A stretch of DNA of 64,000 nucleotides, taken from assembly GCA_035325995.1 (NCBI GenBank), contig DAOKYU010000011.1, positions 1 through 64,000 of the forward strand, read 5' to 3'. Every line of letters starts with the position of its first letter. The stretch's first letter is position 1. Origin of the DNA: Thermodesulfobacteriota bacterium (lineage in GTDB: Bacteria; Desulfobacterota_D; UBA1144; Nemesobacterales; UBA2774). Shown here piece after piece: positions 25,323 to 34,003 of this stretch. The notes below the pieces were generated by a model, which saw only the letters and a list, made by a program, of their open reading frames with translations, searched no databases and was not told where the DNA came from. Made by a program: the position numbers and the translations under genes.

Positions 25323-26414
25323 ATGGAAAGTAAAGAGACTTTGAGCGAAGCCACCGGCGTCGCGGTCAATGCCGGCGGCAATGCCGCTATAATGCCCGGG
25401 GAGTACGGCGGCTGGCCCGGGGAATACGAGGCCGTAAGAAAGAAAGCGGGACTGCTCGACCTCTCCGCGAGGGGAAAGCTTCGCCTCGCCGGAAAGGAGC
25501 ATCTCAAGTTTCTCCAGGGCATGCTGACGAACGACGTCATGAAGCTCTCCGCGGGCGAGGGCGCATACGCTGCCGTTCTTACGGTCAAGGGAAGGATGCT
25601 TTCCGACATGCGCGTTTATAAAGACCTGGATTCCGTGCTCCTCGATCTCGAGCCCGGTCTTAACATGAAGGTTAGGGACCTGCTTCTGAAATACAGGCTC
25701 TCGTACAAAGCTACTGTGGACGACGTTACGGAGGAGCTCGCGCTCTTTTCCGTACAGGGGCCCGAATCGAAGAACGTCCTCGCCTCCGCCGGCATAACCG
25801 TCCCGGAAATAAAGGAGCACGGACATTTTAGAGACGCTATTGTCGGAGCGGAAGTCGTATGCGCCTCGGCCGACAGGACTGGTGAAGGAGGCTTCGATCT
25901 ATATGTCCCTCAGGACCGCGCGGAAGAAGTGTGGAATTATCTTCTCGAAAAGGGAAAGGACTTCGGTCTGGAGCCCGTCGGCTCCCGGGCCCTCGACGTC
26001 CTCCGCGTGGAAGCCGGCATTCCAATGTACGGAAGGGACATGGACGAGGACACGATCCCTATCGAGGCGGGGATATGGAGCGCGCTCAGCTTCGAGAAGG
26101 GATGCTACATCGGGCAGGAGGTCGTGGCCCGAATCAAGTGGCGGGGGCACGTGAACAGACACCTCTCGGGCATAGTTTTAGAAAAGGGCTATACCCCGTC
26201 TGCCGGTGACGAAATCTTCGGCGGCGGGAAAAAGATAGGCAGGATCACGAGCCCTGCCTTTTCACCCGCCCTCGGGCGTAATATCGCACTGGGATATGTA
26301 AGAAGAGAATTCGTCGAGCCCGGGACTGAAGTAGATATTTCCTCTCCCGAAGGCATACGGGGAAAAGGCACGGTAATGCCGCTCCCGTTTGTTCGACCGG
26401 CCCCCGGCGATTGA
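25323..26414 (+). CDS. ygfZ: Folate-binding protein YgfZ / aminomethyltransferase-like
   Basis: A 363-residue protein of the GcvT superfamily. The diagnostic YgfZ motif KGCYIGQE with Cys261 is present, together with LDLSARGKLRLAGKEH-LKFLQGMLTNDV near the N-terminus and ALDVLRVEAGIPMYG. YgfZ uses tetrahydrofolate and assists assembly or repair of iron-sulfur enzymes. The KGCYIGQE motif separates it from true glycine-cleavage T protein, and no gcvH or gcvP is nearby. GGAGAG precedes the ATG. It is separated from mreB by a 189-base AT-rich gap. Confidence 0.87.
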   Translation: MESKETLSEATGVAVNAGGNAAIMPGEYGGWPGEYEAVRKKAGLLDLSARGKLRLAGKEHLKFLQGMLTNDVMKLSAGEGAYAAVLTVKGRMLSDMRVYKDLDSVLLDLEPGLNMKVRDLLLKYRLSYKATVDDVTEELALFSVQGPESKNVLASAGITVPEIKEHGHFRDAIVGAEVVCASADRTGEGGFDLYVPQDRAEEVWNYLLEKGKDFGLEPVGSRALDVLRVEAGIPMYGRDMDEDTIPIEAGIWSALSFEKGCYIGQEVVARIKWRGHVNRHLSGIVLEKGYTPSAGDEIFGGGKKIGRITSPAFSPALGRNIALGYVRREFVEPGTEVDISSPEGIRGKGTVMPLPFVRPAPGD

Positions 26415-26454
26415 GAAAAATCGGCTTTTTATCTAAATTAACCCCCTATAATCC

Positions 26455-26482
26455 TTGATTTTATCTCCCCCTCTATTATAGT
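26455..26482 (+). promoter_or_regulatory. Candidate promoter for the mre operon
   Basis: TTGATT (26455-26460), 16-base spacer, TATAGT (26477-26482), leaving an AT-rich leader of about 115 bases before mreB. A second TATAAT at 26577-26582 lacks a convincing -35. Confidence 0.4.
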
Positions 26483-26603
26483 ATCAGTTTAAGGTTATTT
26501 TTGTGTTTTCAGATACTTAAGGCGCGACGTTGAGTATCTTTTCTAATCTCTAGTAACGTTTTACTAATTTCTATTTTATAATTAGGGCAGGAGGCGATGG
26601 GAC

Positions 26604-27647
26604 ATGATATTCGATACTATTCTGGGTTGGTTCTCTAACGATCTGGCGGTTGATCTCGGCACCGCGAACACACTCGTATACGTAAGGGGGAAGGGGATTG
26701 TAGCCAACGAGCCGTCCGTCGTTGCGGTTCAGGAAGATTCGAGAGGAATAAAAAAGATACTGGCGGTAGGGCGCGAAGCGAAGAACATGGTCGGTAAAAC
26801 CCCGGGCTCCATCAAGGCCATACGTCCGCTCAAGGACGGCGTAATCGCGGACTTCGACGTTGCTCAGAAAATGCTTGAATATTTCATCCGTAAAACCCAT
26901 AACAACAGGAAAAGCTTCGTACGGCCGAGGATTATAGTTTCCGTGCCCATAGGGATTACCGAGGTCGAGAAAAGAGCGGTCAGGGAGTCCGCCGAAGCTG
27001 CCGGCGCAAGGGAAGTCTATCTCATCGAAGAGACGATGTCGGCGGCTATCGGGGCGGGCATGCCCGTCACGGAGCCCACGGGGAACATGGTCGTCGATAT
27101 AGGCGGGGGCACTACGAGCGTAGCGGTCATATCGCTTGCGGGCATAGTCGTCAGCAAGTCCATAAAAGTGGGCGGCGACAAGCTCGACGAGGCCATACTC
27201 CAGTACGTAAAGCGCAACTACAACATGCTCATCGGTGAAAGGACGGCCGAGGACGTAAAGAAAAAGCTCGGCAAGGTCCTCGGTAACGGCGAGATAGGCT
27301 CGATGAACGTCAAGGGCAGGGACCTCCGGGCCGGTATCCCGCGCACTATAGAGATAACGTCCGAAGAGGTCAAGGAAGCGCTGACCGAGCCCGTGAGCTT
27401 TATAGTCGAGGGCATAAAGCAGACCCTCGAAAGGACGCCGCCCGAGCTTGCGGCGGACATCGTCGACAGCGGGATAATGCTCACCGGGGGCGGGGCGCTT
27501 CTCGGTAACCTCGACCAGCTCATAAAGGAGGAGACGGGCCTTCCAGTATCCCGCGCCGAGGACCCGCTGACGTGCGTCGTTTACGGGTCGGGCAAGGCGC
27601 TCGACGAGCTCGACCTCCTTCGCGAAGTCAGCATCAGCTATTCGTAA
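26604..27647 (+). CDS. mreB: Rod shape-determining protein MreB
   Basis: Bacterial actin that forms membrane-associated filaments guiding lateral wall synthesis. The length of 347 residues is typical. The first residues (MIFDTILGWFSN) form the membrane-binding amphipathic helix. Actin-fold ATP-site motifs follow: DLGTANTLVY (phosphate 1), GGGTTSVAVI (phosphate 2) and TGGGALLGNL (adenosine). GGCAGGAGG lies ahead of the ATG. First gene of a complete elongasome operon mreB-mreC-mreD-mrdA-rodA, all in the same orientation. Confidence 0.97.
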   Translation: MIFDTILGWFSNDLAVDLGTANTLVYVRGKGIVANEPSVVAVQEDSRGIKKILAVGREAKNMVGKTPGSIKAIRPLKDGVIADFDVAQKMLEYFIRKTHNNRKSFVRPRIIVSVPIGITEVEKRAVRESAEAAGAREVYLIEETMSAAIGAGMPVTEPTGNMVVDIGGGTTSVAVISLAGIVVSKSIKVGGDKLDEAILQYVKRNYNMLIGERTAEDVKKKLGKVLGNGEIGSMNVKGRDLRAGIPRTIEITSEEVKEALTEPVSFIVEGIKQTLERTPPELAADIVDSGIMLTGGGALLGNLDQLIKEETGLPVSRAEDPLTCVVYGSGKALDELDLLREVSISYS

Positions 27648-27697
27648 AGCGCGGCACAGCCGCGAGGCCAAGAGACTTCAGTTGTTAGCGTGTACAA

Positions 27698-28525
27698 ATG
27701 GGCTTCCTGAAACGCCGTACAATTTTCATAGTTATCGTTCTACTACTCATAGCGATACAGCTGTTCTCTCTTAACCTGGAAAAACGGGAAAAGCAGACGC
27801 CCGCGGCGAGATTCGTGCTGACGCTCACCTACTATCCGCAAAAATTCGTATCCTCCGTCGCGGGCGCTATGTCCGGCGTCTGGAACGATTACATTCACCT
27901 CGTGAATTTAAGGGAGGAGAACATACGTCTCAAGGAGGAAATCGGCCGCCTCCGCCGCGAGAAGTTCGAGCTCTCCGAAGCCGGCATACAGAACGCGAGG
28001 CTTAAAAAGCTTCTCGAGTTCAGGGAGGAGGGCCCTTATCCCGCCGTACCGGCCAACGTAATCGGCGCGAGCCCGTCGATACTCCGCTCGCAGGTGATAA
28101 TTGTGGACAAGGGCACGAGGGACGGCGTGACCGAGGGCATGCCGGTAGCCTCCTTCGACGGCGTCGTCGGCAGGATACTTCTGGCCGGCGACAGGAGCTC
28201 CGAAGTGCTCCTTATTACGGACCCCGTGAGCGCCGTTGACGCCTACATACACAGGACGCGCGCCCGCGGGATAGTAAAGGGCACCGGGACGGGGTGCGAG
28301 ATGGATTATATAGAAAAGAAGTCGGACGTGAGCGAAGGGGACAAGGTGATATCGTCGGGGAAGGACGGCTTTTTCCCGAAGGGCGTCGTTATAGGGACGG
28401 TCACGGGCATAGAATCCAAGGGCAGCTTCATCAACGCCGAAATCTCACCGCACGTACACCTGAACTCGCTCGAAGAGGTGCTGATAATTCAAAAACCCGT
28501 AAACAGCCTGGTGCTAAATGAATAG
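27698..28525 (+). CDS. mreC: Rod shape-determining protein MreC
   Basis: Periplasmic scaffold of the elongasome, 275 residues. One N-terminal transmembrane helix (about 8-26), then a coiled-coil stretch (about 62-108, NLREENIRLKEEIGRLRRE) that mediates dimerisation, then the double beta-barrel region (VDKGTRDGVTEGMPV, VGRILLAGDRSSEVLLITDP). It contacts PBP2, encoded two genes downstream. Its 3' end overlaps mreD by 8 bases, implying coupled translation. Confidence 0.93.
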   Translation: MGFLKRRTIFIVIVLLLIAIQLFSLNLEKREKQTPAARFVLTLTYYPQKFVSSVAGAMSGVWNDYIHLVNLREENIRLKEEIGRLRREKFELSEAGIQNARLKKLLEFREEGPYPAVPANVIGASPSILRSQVIIVDKGTRDGVTEGMPVASFDGVVGRILLAGDRSSEVLLITDPVSAVDAYIHRTRARGIVKGTGTGCEMDYIEKKSDVSEGDKVISSGKDGFFPKGVVIGTVTGIESKGSFINAEISPHVHLNSLEEVLIIQKPVNSLVLNE

Positions 28526-29006
28526 CGCTCTTCTGATTCCGTTCCTCGCCGCGGTGTCGCTCGTCCTGATAACGCTTCAGTCGACGGTGCTGTCCCCGGC
28601 CGGCGGGCATATCTATCCCGACCTCAACCTCATATTCATTGTATTCCTGGCGATATATTCCGAGGTAAGGGGCAGCTTGCTGATAGCCGCGGGAAACGGT
28701 TATCTCATGGACGTGCTGTCGGGGAACCTCCCCGGGACGTTCACGCTTTCGCGCCTGAGCGCGTACATTCTGGTCAAATCGAGCTCGAGCCACGTGTATC
28801 TCAAAAAGTATCTGGTTCAGGGGCTCGTCATATTCGGGAGCACCGTTTTTACGTGGCTGTTCATAATGACTATAATAGTAGTCAGGGGAGAGTCCGGTTT
28901 AAGGCTGCCGCTCGGTGAGATACTGCTCCGTGGCGTGGTGAACACCGCCGTCGGGGTGCCTCTTTTCTGGGCGGCTGGAAAGGCATATGCAAGACTTCAA
29001 AGGTAA
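28518..29006 (+). CDS. mreD: Rod shape-determining protein MreD
   Basis: Small integral membrane protein, 162 residues, with about five hydrophobic segments and the conserved PDLNLIFIVFLAIY region near residue 35. Sequence conservation in this family is low, so the call rests on topology, size and position between mreC and the PBP2 gene. It overlaps mreC by 8 bases and mrdA by 20 bases. It stabilises the MreC-containing elongasome in known rods. Confidence 0.88.
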   Translation: MNSALLIPFLAAVSLVLITLQSTVLSPAGGHIYPDLNLIFIVFLAIYSEVRGSLLIAAGNGYLMDVLSGNLPGTFTLSRLSAYILVKSSSSHVYLKKYLVQGLVIFGSTVFTWLFIMTIIVVRGESGLRLPLGEILLRGVVNTAVGVPLFWAAGKAYARLQR

Positions 29007-30795
29007 GCTCGTCATATCGACGATAATCCTTTGCGTGGCGTTTGTTGCGCTTGTATCGAGGCTCTGGTTTCTCCAGGTCATAAAGGGCGACGAGTTCGAG
29101 AGCTTCTCGGTCGGTAACAGGGTCAGGATCGAAAGGGTCCCCGCCCCCAGGGGGAGGGTGCTCGACCGCTACGGCCGCGAGCTCGTCGTGAACCGCCCGT
29201 CGTTCGATATATCCGTCCTTCCCAAGGACGTCGAGGATATACAGTCCCTTAGCGATAATCTATCCCTCATACTCGGCCTCGAAAGCCCGAAGGTGCGTGA
29301 CAAGATCCTCCAGGCTACGAGGAAGAACAGGTTCAAGGCAGTCACCATCGCGCAGGACATCGACCGCGACCAGCTTGCCGTGATAGAGGCGCGGAGAAGC
29401 TCGCTTCCCGGGCTAATGATCGAAGTTAATAATCTACGCCAGTATCCGCACGGCGTCCTCGGCGCGTCGTTCCTCGGGTACATAGGAAAGGTGAGCGAAG
29501 AGGAGCTGAACGCCAACCCCGAGCTCAACTGGAACGGCCTCGTCGGAAAGAGCGGCGTCGAAAAGACATGGGAGAATTCTCTCAGGGGAGAGGACGGCTT
29601 CGTCCAGAAAGTGACGGACGCCCTCGGAAGGGAAGTGCACTCCGATCTCTTCAGGAAGGATCTCGTCAACAAGAACAGCGTGCCGGGAAAAGACGTCGTC
29701 CTGTCGATAGACATGGACCTCCAGACGGCGGCCGAAGAGGCGCTCGGTGAAGAGTTCGGGGCGATAGTCGTTATCGACGTAAGGAACGGCGACGTGCTGG
29801 CGATGGCGAGCAGGCCGACGTTCGACCCCGCGGATTTCATCAAGGGAATCGACGCCAAGAAATGGGCCGAGCTCCTTAACGACAAAAACTATCCTCTCGT
29901 AAACAGAGCGACGCAGGGCCTTTACGCACCGGGCTCGGTGTTCAAAATGGTTCCGCTCGCGGCGGCGATGAAAGAAGGGGTCATCGATCCGGACATGAGG
30001 TTTAATTGCCCCGGCTCGTACAGGCTCGGCACGCATACGTACAGGTGCTGGAAGAGGGGAGGGCATGGATCGATGAACATGAGGCAGGCGCTGGTTCATT
30101 CCTGCGACGTGTATTTCTACAAGCTCGCGGAGAAACTCGGCATAGACAAATTCTCGAAGTACATGACCGCGTTCGGATTCGGTCAGCCTACGGGCATAGG
30201 CATCGAGGAAAGGGCCGGGGTCGCTCCCAGCAGGGAATGGAAGCTCGAAAGATTCAAGAAGCCCTGGTATAAGGGTGAAACCATAGTCTCCGCAATCGGA
30301 CAGGGGTATGTCAGCGCGACCCCTCTTCAGGTCGCCATGATGACGGCGGCCATAGCCAACGGAGGGACGCTGTTTACGCCGAGGCTCGTCATAAAGGAAG
30401 TCGCTTTCAGCGGGGAAACCGCTGTCAACACGGTCCCGCCGCACGGCCGTCTTCCGGTGGAGGGCAGCACGCTGGCGCTCATAAGGGAGGCCATGACCGG
30501 CGTCGTGAACGACCCGGGAGGGACCGGGAAGGGGGCCCGCCTCAAGGATATCGAAGTCGCGGGCAAGACCGGTACGGCACAGGTGATTTCGCTCGGTTCG
30601 CAGACGGATGCGAAAAAACACATGGACCATGCATGGTTCACCTCTTTCGCCCCGGCGGACAAGCCCGAGATAGCCGTTTCCGTGGTCGTCGAGCACGGGG
30701 GCAAAGGCGGCGCGGTCGCGGCCCCGCTGGCGAAGAAGATCATAGAGTATTATTTCGACCTCAAGAAGGAGAGAGACGCCGATGATAATGTTTGA
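28987..30795 (+). CDS. mrdA: Penicillin-binding protein 2 (elongasome transpeptidase)
   Basis: Class B PBP of 602 residues that cross-links lateral-wall peptidoglycan with RodA. N-terminal transmembrane helix (about 8-30), PBP dimerisation/pedestal domain (PAPRGRVLDRYGRELVVNRP near 53-71), then the transpeptidase domain with Ser317-x-x-Lys320 (APGSVFKM), an SCD motif near 379, and KTGTAQ near 525. Its first 20 bases lie within mreD, and the rodA start lies within its own 3' end, so the three are tightly coupled. Confidence 0.95.
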   Translation: MQDFKGKLVISTIILCVAFVALVSRLWFLQVIKGDEFESFSVGNRVRIERVPAPRGRVLDRYGRELVVNRPSFDISVLPKDVEDIQSLSDNLSLILGLESPKVRDKILQATRKNRFKAVTIAQDIDRDQLAVIEARRSSLPGLMIEVNNLRQYPHGVLGASFLGYIGKVSEEELNANPELNWNGLVGKSGVEKTWENSLRGEDGFVQKVTDALGREVHSDLFRKDLVNKNSVPGKDVVLSIDMDLQTAAEEALGEEFGAIVVIDVRNGDVLAMASRPTFDPADFIKGIDAKKWAELLNDKNYPLVNRATQGLYAPGSVFKMVPLAAAMKEGVIDPDMRFNCPGSYRLGTHTYRCWKRGGHGSMNMRQALVHSCDVYFYKLAEKLGIDKFSKYMTAFGFGQPTGIGIEERAGVAPSREWKLERFKKPWYKGETIVSAIGQGYVSATPLQVAMMTAAIANGGTLFTPRLVIKEVAFSGETAVNTVPPHGRLPVEGSTLALIREAMTGVVNDPGGTGKGARLKDIEVAGKTGTAQVISLGSQTDAKKHMDHAWFTSFAPADKPEIAVSVVVEHGGKGGAVAAPLAKKIIEYYFDLKKERDADDNV

Positions 30796-31906
30796 CAGGC
30801 GGCTCCTCTACAGCTTCGGATGGTCGCTCTTTTTCATGACGATCGCTTTCGCGGCGCTGGCGCTCCTCAACCTTTACAGCGCGTCCTATCAAACGGGCCT
30901 CGTATACTTCAAGAAGCAGGCTATATGGCTTTCCATCGGCGTGGTCGTAATGGTGCTCGTCTCTTTTATAAACAACAAGCTGATAAAGAGATACTCGCTT
31001 CACATCTACGGCGCGTCGATATTCCTTTTGATTTTTGTGCTTATATTCGGAAAGGAAGTGGCGGGGTCCAAGAGCTGGATAATGCTGGGGCCCTTCGCGA
31101 GCATCCAGCCGTCCGAGCTCGCGAAGATACCCGTCGTGCTGGCGCTCGCAAGATTCTACGACAGAGACTACGAGGGCTTCCCGTACGGCCTTCTCGATCT
31201 CGTAAAGCCCGTGCTTCTGGTCGCGCTGCCTCTCGTTCTCGTTATGCTTCAGCCTGACCTCGGCACGGGGCTGCTCATAATACTCATATCGGGCAGCATG
31301 ATCCTCTTCATGGGGGTCAAAAAGATTACGCTCGCGATTATACTCGCCGTCGTCGTCGGGTTCTCCTATCCCGCGTGGCATTACTTCATGAAACCTTATC
31401 AGAAGAGCCGGATCATGACGTTTCTCGATCCGGCCCGCGACCCGCTCAACTCGGGCTATAACGCCATACAGTCCCAGATAGCCGTCGGCTCGGGCAAGTT
31501 TACCGGGAAGGGGTTCATGGCGGGCTCGCAGTCTCAGCTGAGGTTTATCCCGGCCCAGCAAACGGACTTCGCGTTTTCGGTTCTCGCCGAGGAGTGGGGG
31601 TTTGTCGGCGGCTTCTTCGCGCTCCTGCTCTATTTTATGATAATCCTGTGGATACTGGATACCGCCAGCCGATCCAAGGACACATACTCGATCCTGGTCT
31701 GCTACGGTATCGCCGCGATGTTCTTCTGGCATGCCGTCGTGAACGTCGGCATGGTTATAGGGCTTCTCCCGATCACAGGCGTGCCGCTCCTCATACTCAG
31801 CTACGGCGGCTCGTCGACGCTTACGGCGATGATAGGGATAGGCATAGTCCTCGGGATAAGGATGCGGAAGTTCCCGATACCGGAAGCCGCCGTCGAGCTC
31901 AGGTAG
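30782..31906 (+). CDS. rodA: Rod shape-determining protein RodA (SEDS glycosyltransferase)
   Basis: SEDS-family peptidoglycan polymerase, 374 residues with about ten transmembrane helices. Conserved SEDS segments: SWIMLGPFASIQPSELAK near residue 98-115, LVMLQPDLGTGLLI with the catalytically important Asp near 158, SQSQLRFIPAQQTDF-F near 254, and GVPLLILSYGGSS near 335. The start at 30782 overlaps mrdA; a second ATG two codons later is possible. The 3' end overlaps the convergent P1 peptidase by 8 bases. Confidence 0.95.
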   Translation: MIMFDRRLLYSFGWSLFFMTIAFAALALLNLYSASYQTGLVYFKKQAIWLSIGVVVMVLVSFINNKLIKRYSLHIYGASIFLLIFVLIFGKEVAGSKSWIMLGPFASIQPSELAKIPVVLALARFYDRDYEGFPYGLLDLVKPVLLVALPLVLVMLQPDLGTGLLIILISGSMILFMGVKKITLAIILAVVVGFSYPAWHYFMKPYQKSRIMTFLDPARDPLNSGYNAIQSQIAVGSGKFTGKGFMAGSQSQLRFIPAQQTDFAFSVLAEEWGFVGGFFALLLYFMIILWILDTASRSKDTYSILVCYGIAAMFFWHAVVNVGMVIGLLPITGVPLLILSYGGSSTLTAMIGIGIVLGIRMRKFPIPEAAVELR

Positions 31907-32870
31907 CTTCTTTCCCGTTAAGGTCGCCCGCGCTCGGGACGCCTCCCATACCCTTCGAAAGGCTGACGGCCCTCAGTATCGATTCCTCGACCAGCTCGGC
32001 CGCTACGATGCCGGAGACGTTGGCGTCGCCTTCCATTTCCCCGCAGGAGACCGCTATTACGACGTCGCCGTCGGCTACGGTGTGCGCCGGAGATATCACC
32101 CGCGATAGCCCAGTCTGTGCTATGCTGGCTATCCTTCCGAGCTCTGACTTGGAAAACCTGGCGTTCACGGCGACGACGGCGAGCGTGGTGTTTTGCCCGC
32201 CGCCCGCACGGAACCTGACGCCTTCCTTGAAGAGATTCACGGTCCCGGTGAACTCCGCGCTCTCAGGGGTTTTTCGCACCCCGGCTATAATCCTGCCGTT
32301 CTGACGGGAGACGACGTCGCCGAACGCGTTCACCACCGCGATGACACCTATTATAACCCCGTTGTCGAACCTGTAGGCGGCGGTCCCGAGCCCGCCCTTC
32401 GTCGCGTGCCTGAGGCCGAGGAGCTTTCCAATGGTCGCGCCGGTCCCGGCCCCGACGCTTCCTTCCTCCACTCCGTCGTGCGAGGCGTTGAGGCAGGCCC
32501 TGTATCCCATTTCTGCGTCCGGCCTTATGTTCTTACCGATGCCGATGTCGAATATGACGGCGGTCGGCACTGACGGCACGACGAGGCCGTATCCGACGTC
32601 GAGCCCTATATGCCTCTCTTCGAGATACCTCATCACGCCGCCGGCGGCGTCGAGCCCGAACGCGCTCCCGCCCGTAAGCAGCAGGCCGTGGATTTTGCCG
32701 AAAGTGCTGTGGGAGAGGAGGGGATCTATCTGCCTCGTGCTCGTGCCGCCGCCCCTCAGGTCTATGGCCCCCAGGGCCGGTTTGTCGAAGAGAAGCACGG
32801 TACATCCGGTTATGGCGTCGGGGTCCGACGCGTGGCCTGCCTTAAGGCCTGCTTGAGTAATCGATATCAT
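31899..32870 (-). CDS. P1-family peptidase (DmpA/L-aminopeptidase D-esterase type)
   Basis: A 323-residue N-terminal-nucleophile hydrolase of family S58/P1. Self-cleavage of the precursor in this family exposes a Ser or Thr. Here the site is likely within GGQNTTLAVVAVNA, with Asn227 followed by Thr228. Other family blocks are present: GHASDPDAITGCTV near the start, LLLTGGSAFGLDAAGGV near 63-79, and GSVGAGTGATIGKL near 138-150. Members cleave N-terminal residues from small peptides or amides, with broad specificity. It is isolated between the rodA operon and the oxidase operon. Confidence 0.9.
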   Translation of the reverse strand: MISITQAGLKAGHASDPDAITGCTVLLFDKPALGAIDLRGGGTSTRQIDPLLSHSTFGKIHGLLLTGGSAFGLDAAGGVMRYLEERHIGLDVGYGLVVPSVPTAVIFDIGIGKNIRPDAEMGYRACLNASHDGVEEGSVGAGTGATIGKLLGLRHATKGGLGTAAYRFDNGVIIGVIAVVNAFGDVVSRQNGRIIAGVRKTPESAEFTGTVNLFKEGVRFRAGGGQNTTLAVVAVNARFSKSELGRIASIAQTGLSRVISPAHTVADGDVVIAVSCGEMEGDANVSGIVAAELVEESILRAVSLSKGMGGVPSAGDLNGKEAT

Positions 32871-32939
32871 GATAATTATTCTAAGATCTAAACCACATAA
32901 TTCAACGCGGCGGCCCCGGCGGCAGGGCGTAGCGTCAAC

Positions 32940-32967
32940 TTGACATGGAGAGAGAATAGGATAGAAT
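32940..32967 (+). promoter_or_regulatory. Candidate strong promoter for the sco1-cta operon
   Basis: Perfect TTGACA (32940-32945), 16-base spacer, TAGAAT (32962-32967). The predicted leader to the sco1-like start is about 190 bases. It contains a further TATAAT near 33032 and a direct repeat at 33140-33161. Confidence 0.55.
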
Positions 32968-33139
32968 CTTCCACGTTTTCAGGTCGTTTTGGGAGTATTC
33001 TCTTGCGGATATTTTGTCCGTCGGAGTTGTATTATAATGTCCTTCACTCACCTCATACTATGATTTAATATTTACAGCGGATTCAGGACTGAGTGAAACG
33101 GTTGTTGCAGCTATACGGTGTTTATGGGCAGGGTGAAGT

Positions 33140-33161
33140 GGTCATAAATGCGGTCATAAAT
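33140..33161 (+). repeat. Tandem direct repeat abutting the sco1-like start codon
   Basis: GGTCATAAAT occurs at 33140-33149 and again at 33152-33161, two bases apart, ending one base before the ATG at 33163. It replaces the usual Shine-Dalgarno position and may be a protein- or RNA-level control site. Confidence 0.5.
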
Positions 33162-33162
33162 A

Positions 33163-33999
33163 ATGTATACAAGGCAATTGAAAATTTACGTGCTGGCGGT
33201 TCTGGCGATCTTGCTGTGTGCCGATTTTGCGGCGGCCATCACGGATTCGAGGGACATAAAGAACGTCGGACTGGACGATAGGCTCGGCGACGTCATTCCC
33301 GAGGGCATTACCTTAAAGGATGAAAACGGTAACGAAGTGGATTTCAGGGATGTTCTCTACAAGGACGGTCCCACGGTTCTTAGCCTCGTTTATTTCAACT
33401 GCCCGCGCGTCTGCACTTTCGTCTCCGATGGTCTGCTTCAGGTAGTAAACGAGCAGCAGGCTTTCACCGTGGGAAAGGATTTTAGAATCATAACAGTCAG
33501 CTTCGATCCGGACGACACTCCGGAGACGGCGTCCGAAAAGGGCGAAAGGTACAGGAAGAGCGTCCTTCGCGGCGAGCCCTCTTCGGGGGACTGGATGTTC
33601 CTCACCGGTGACGCGGACAACATAGCGAAATTGACTGGCGCCGTCGGTTTTAAATTCCTGGAGGACGGCGATGAGTTCGCCCATCCCTCGGCCATTATGA
33701 TCCTCACGCCGGACGGGAGGATTTCTCGATACCTAGAGGGCATTCAGTACGAGCCTCTCGATTTCAGGCTCTCTCTCGTGGAAGCGGCGAAAGGGCAGAT
33801 CGGGACCTCCGGGATACTGAACAAGGTAATGCTTTTCTGCTACGAGTTCGACCCGATCGGGAAAAGGTACGCGCTCAAGGCCCTTAACGTAGTCAAGGCG
33901 GGAGGGGTCATCACCTTGCTGGCACTTTGCGGCGTGCTTACGTATTTCTGGAGGAGAGAGAAAAAGGACCCGAATAGGAGAATGGGAGGTTTAAAATAA
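33163..33999 (+). CDS. SCO1/SenC family copper chaperone
   Basis: Thioredoxin-fold protein that delivers copper to the CuA centre of cytochrome oxidase, 278 residues. Signal peptide (about residues 5-25), then the copper-binding CPRVC pair Cys80/Cys84 after VLSLVYFN, a SFDPDDTPE strand, and the His-containing EFAHPSAI segment near 175. A C-terminal transmembrane helix (about 242-262) anchors it. Position immediately before the CuA-bearing subunit II gene fits this role. No clear Shine-Dalgarno is visible; a direct repeat occupies that place. Confidence 0.9.
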   Translation: MYTRQLKIYVLAVLAILLCADFAAAITDSRDIKNVGLDDRLGDVIPEGITLKDENGNEVDFRDVLYKDGPTVLSLVYFNCPRVCTFVSDGLLQVVNEQQAFTVGKDFRIITVSFDPDDTPETASEKGERYRKSVLRGEPSSGDWMFLTGDADNIAKLTGAVGFKFLEDGDEFAHPSAIMILTPDGRISRYLEGIQYEPLDFRLSLVEAAKGQIGTSGILNKVMLFCYEFDPIGKRYALKALNVVKAGGVITLLALCGVLTYFWRREKKDPNRRMGGLK

Positions 34000-34003
34000 A
34001 CTT

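Noticed and set aside
29434..30696. A 420-codon minus-strand frame opposite mrdA, and similar long frames opposite rodA, ctaD and aspS
   Set aside because: All lie antisense to strongly conserved genes and show antisense composition only.
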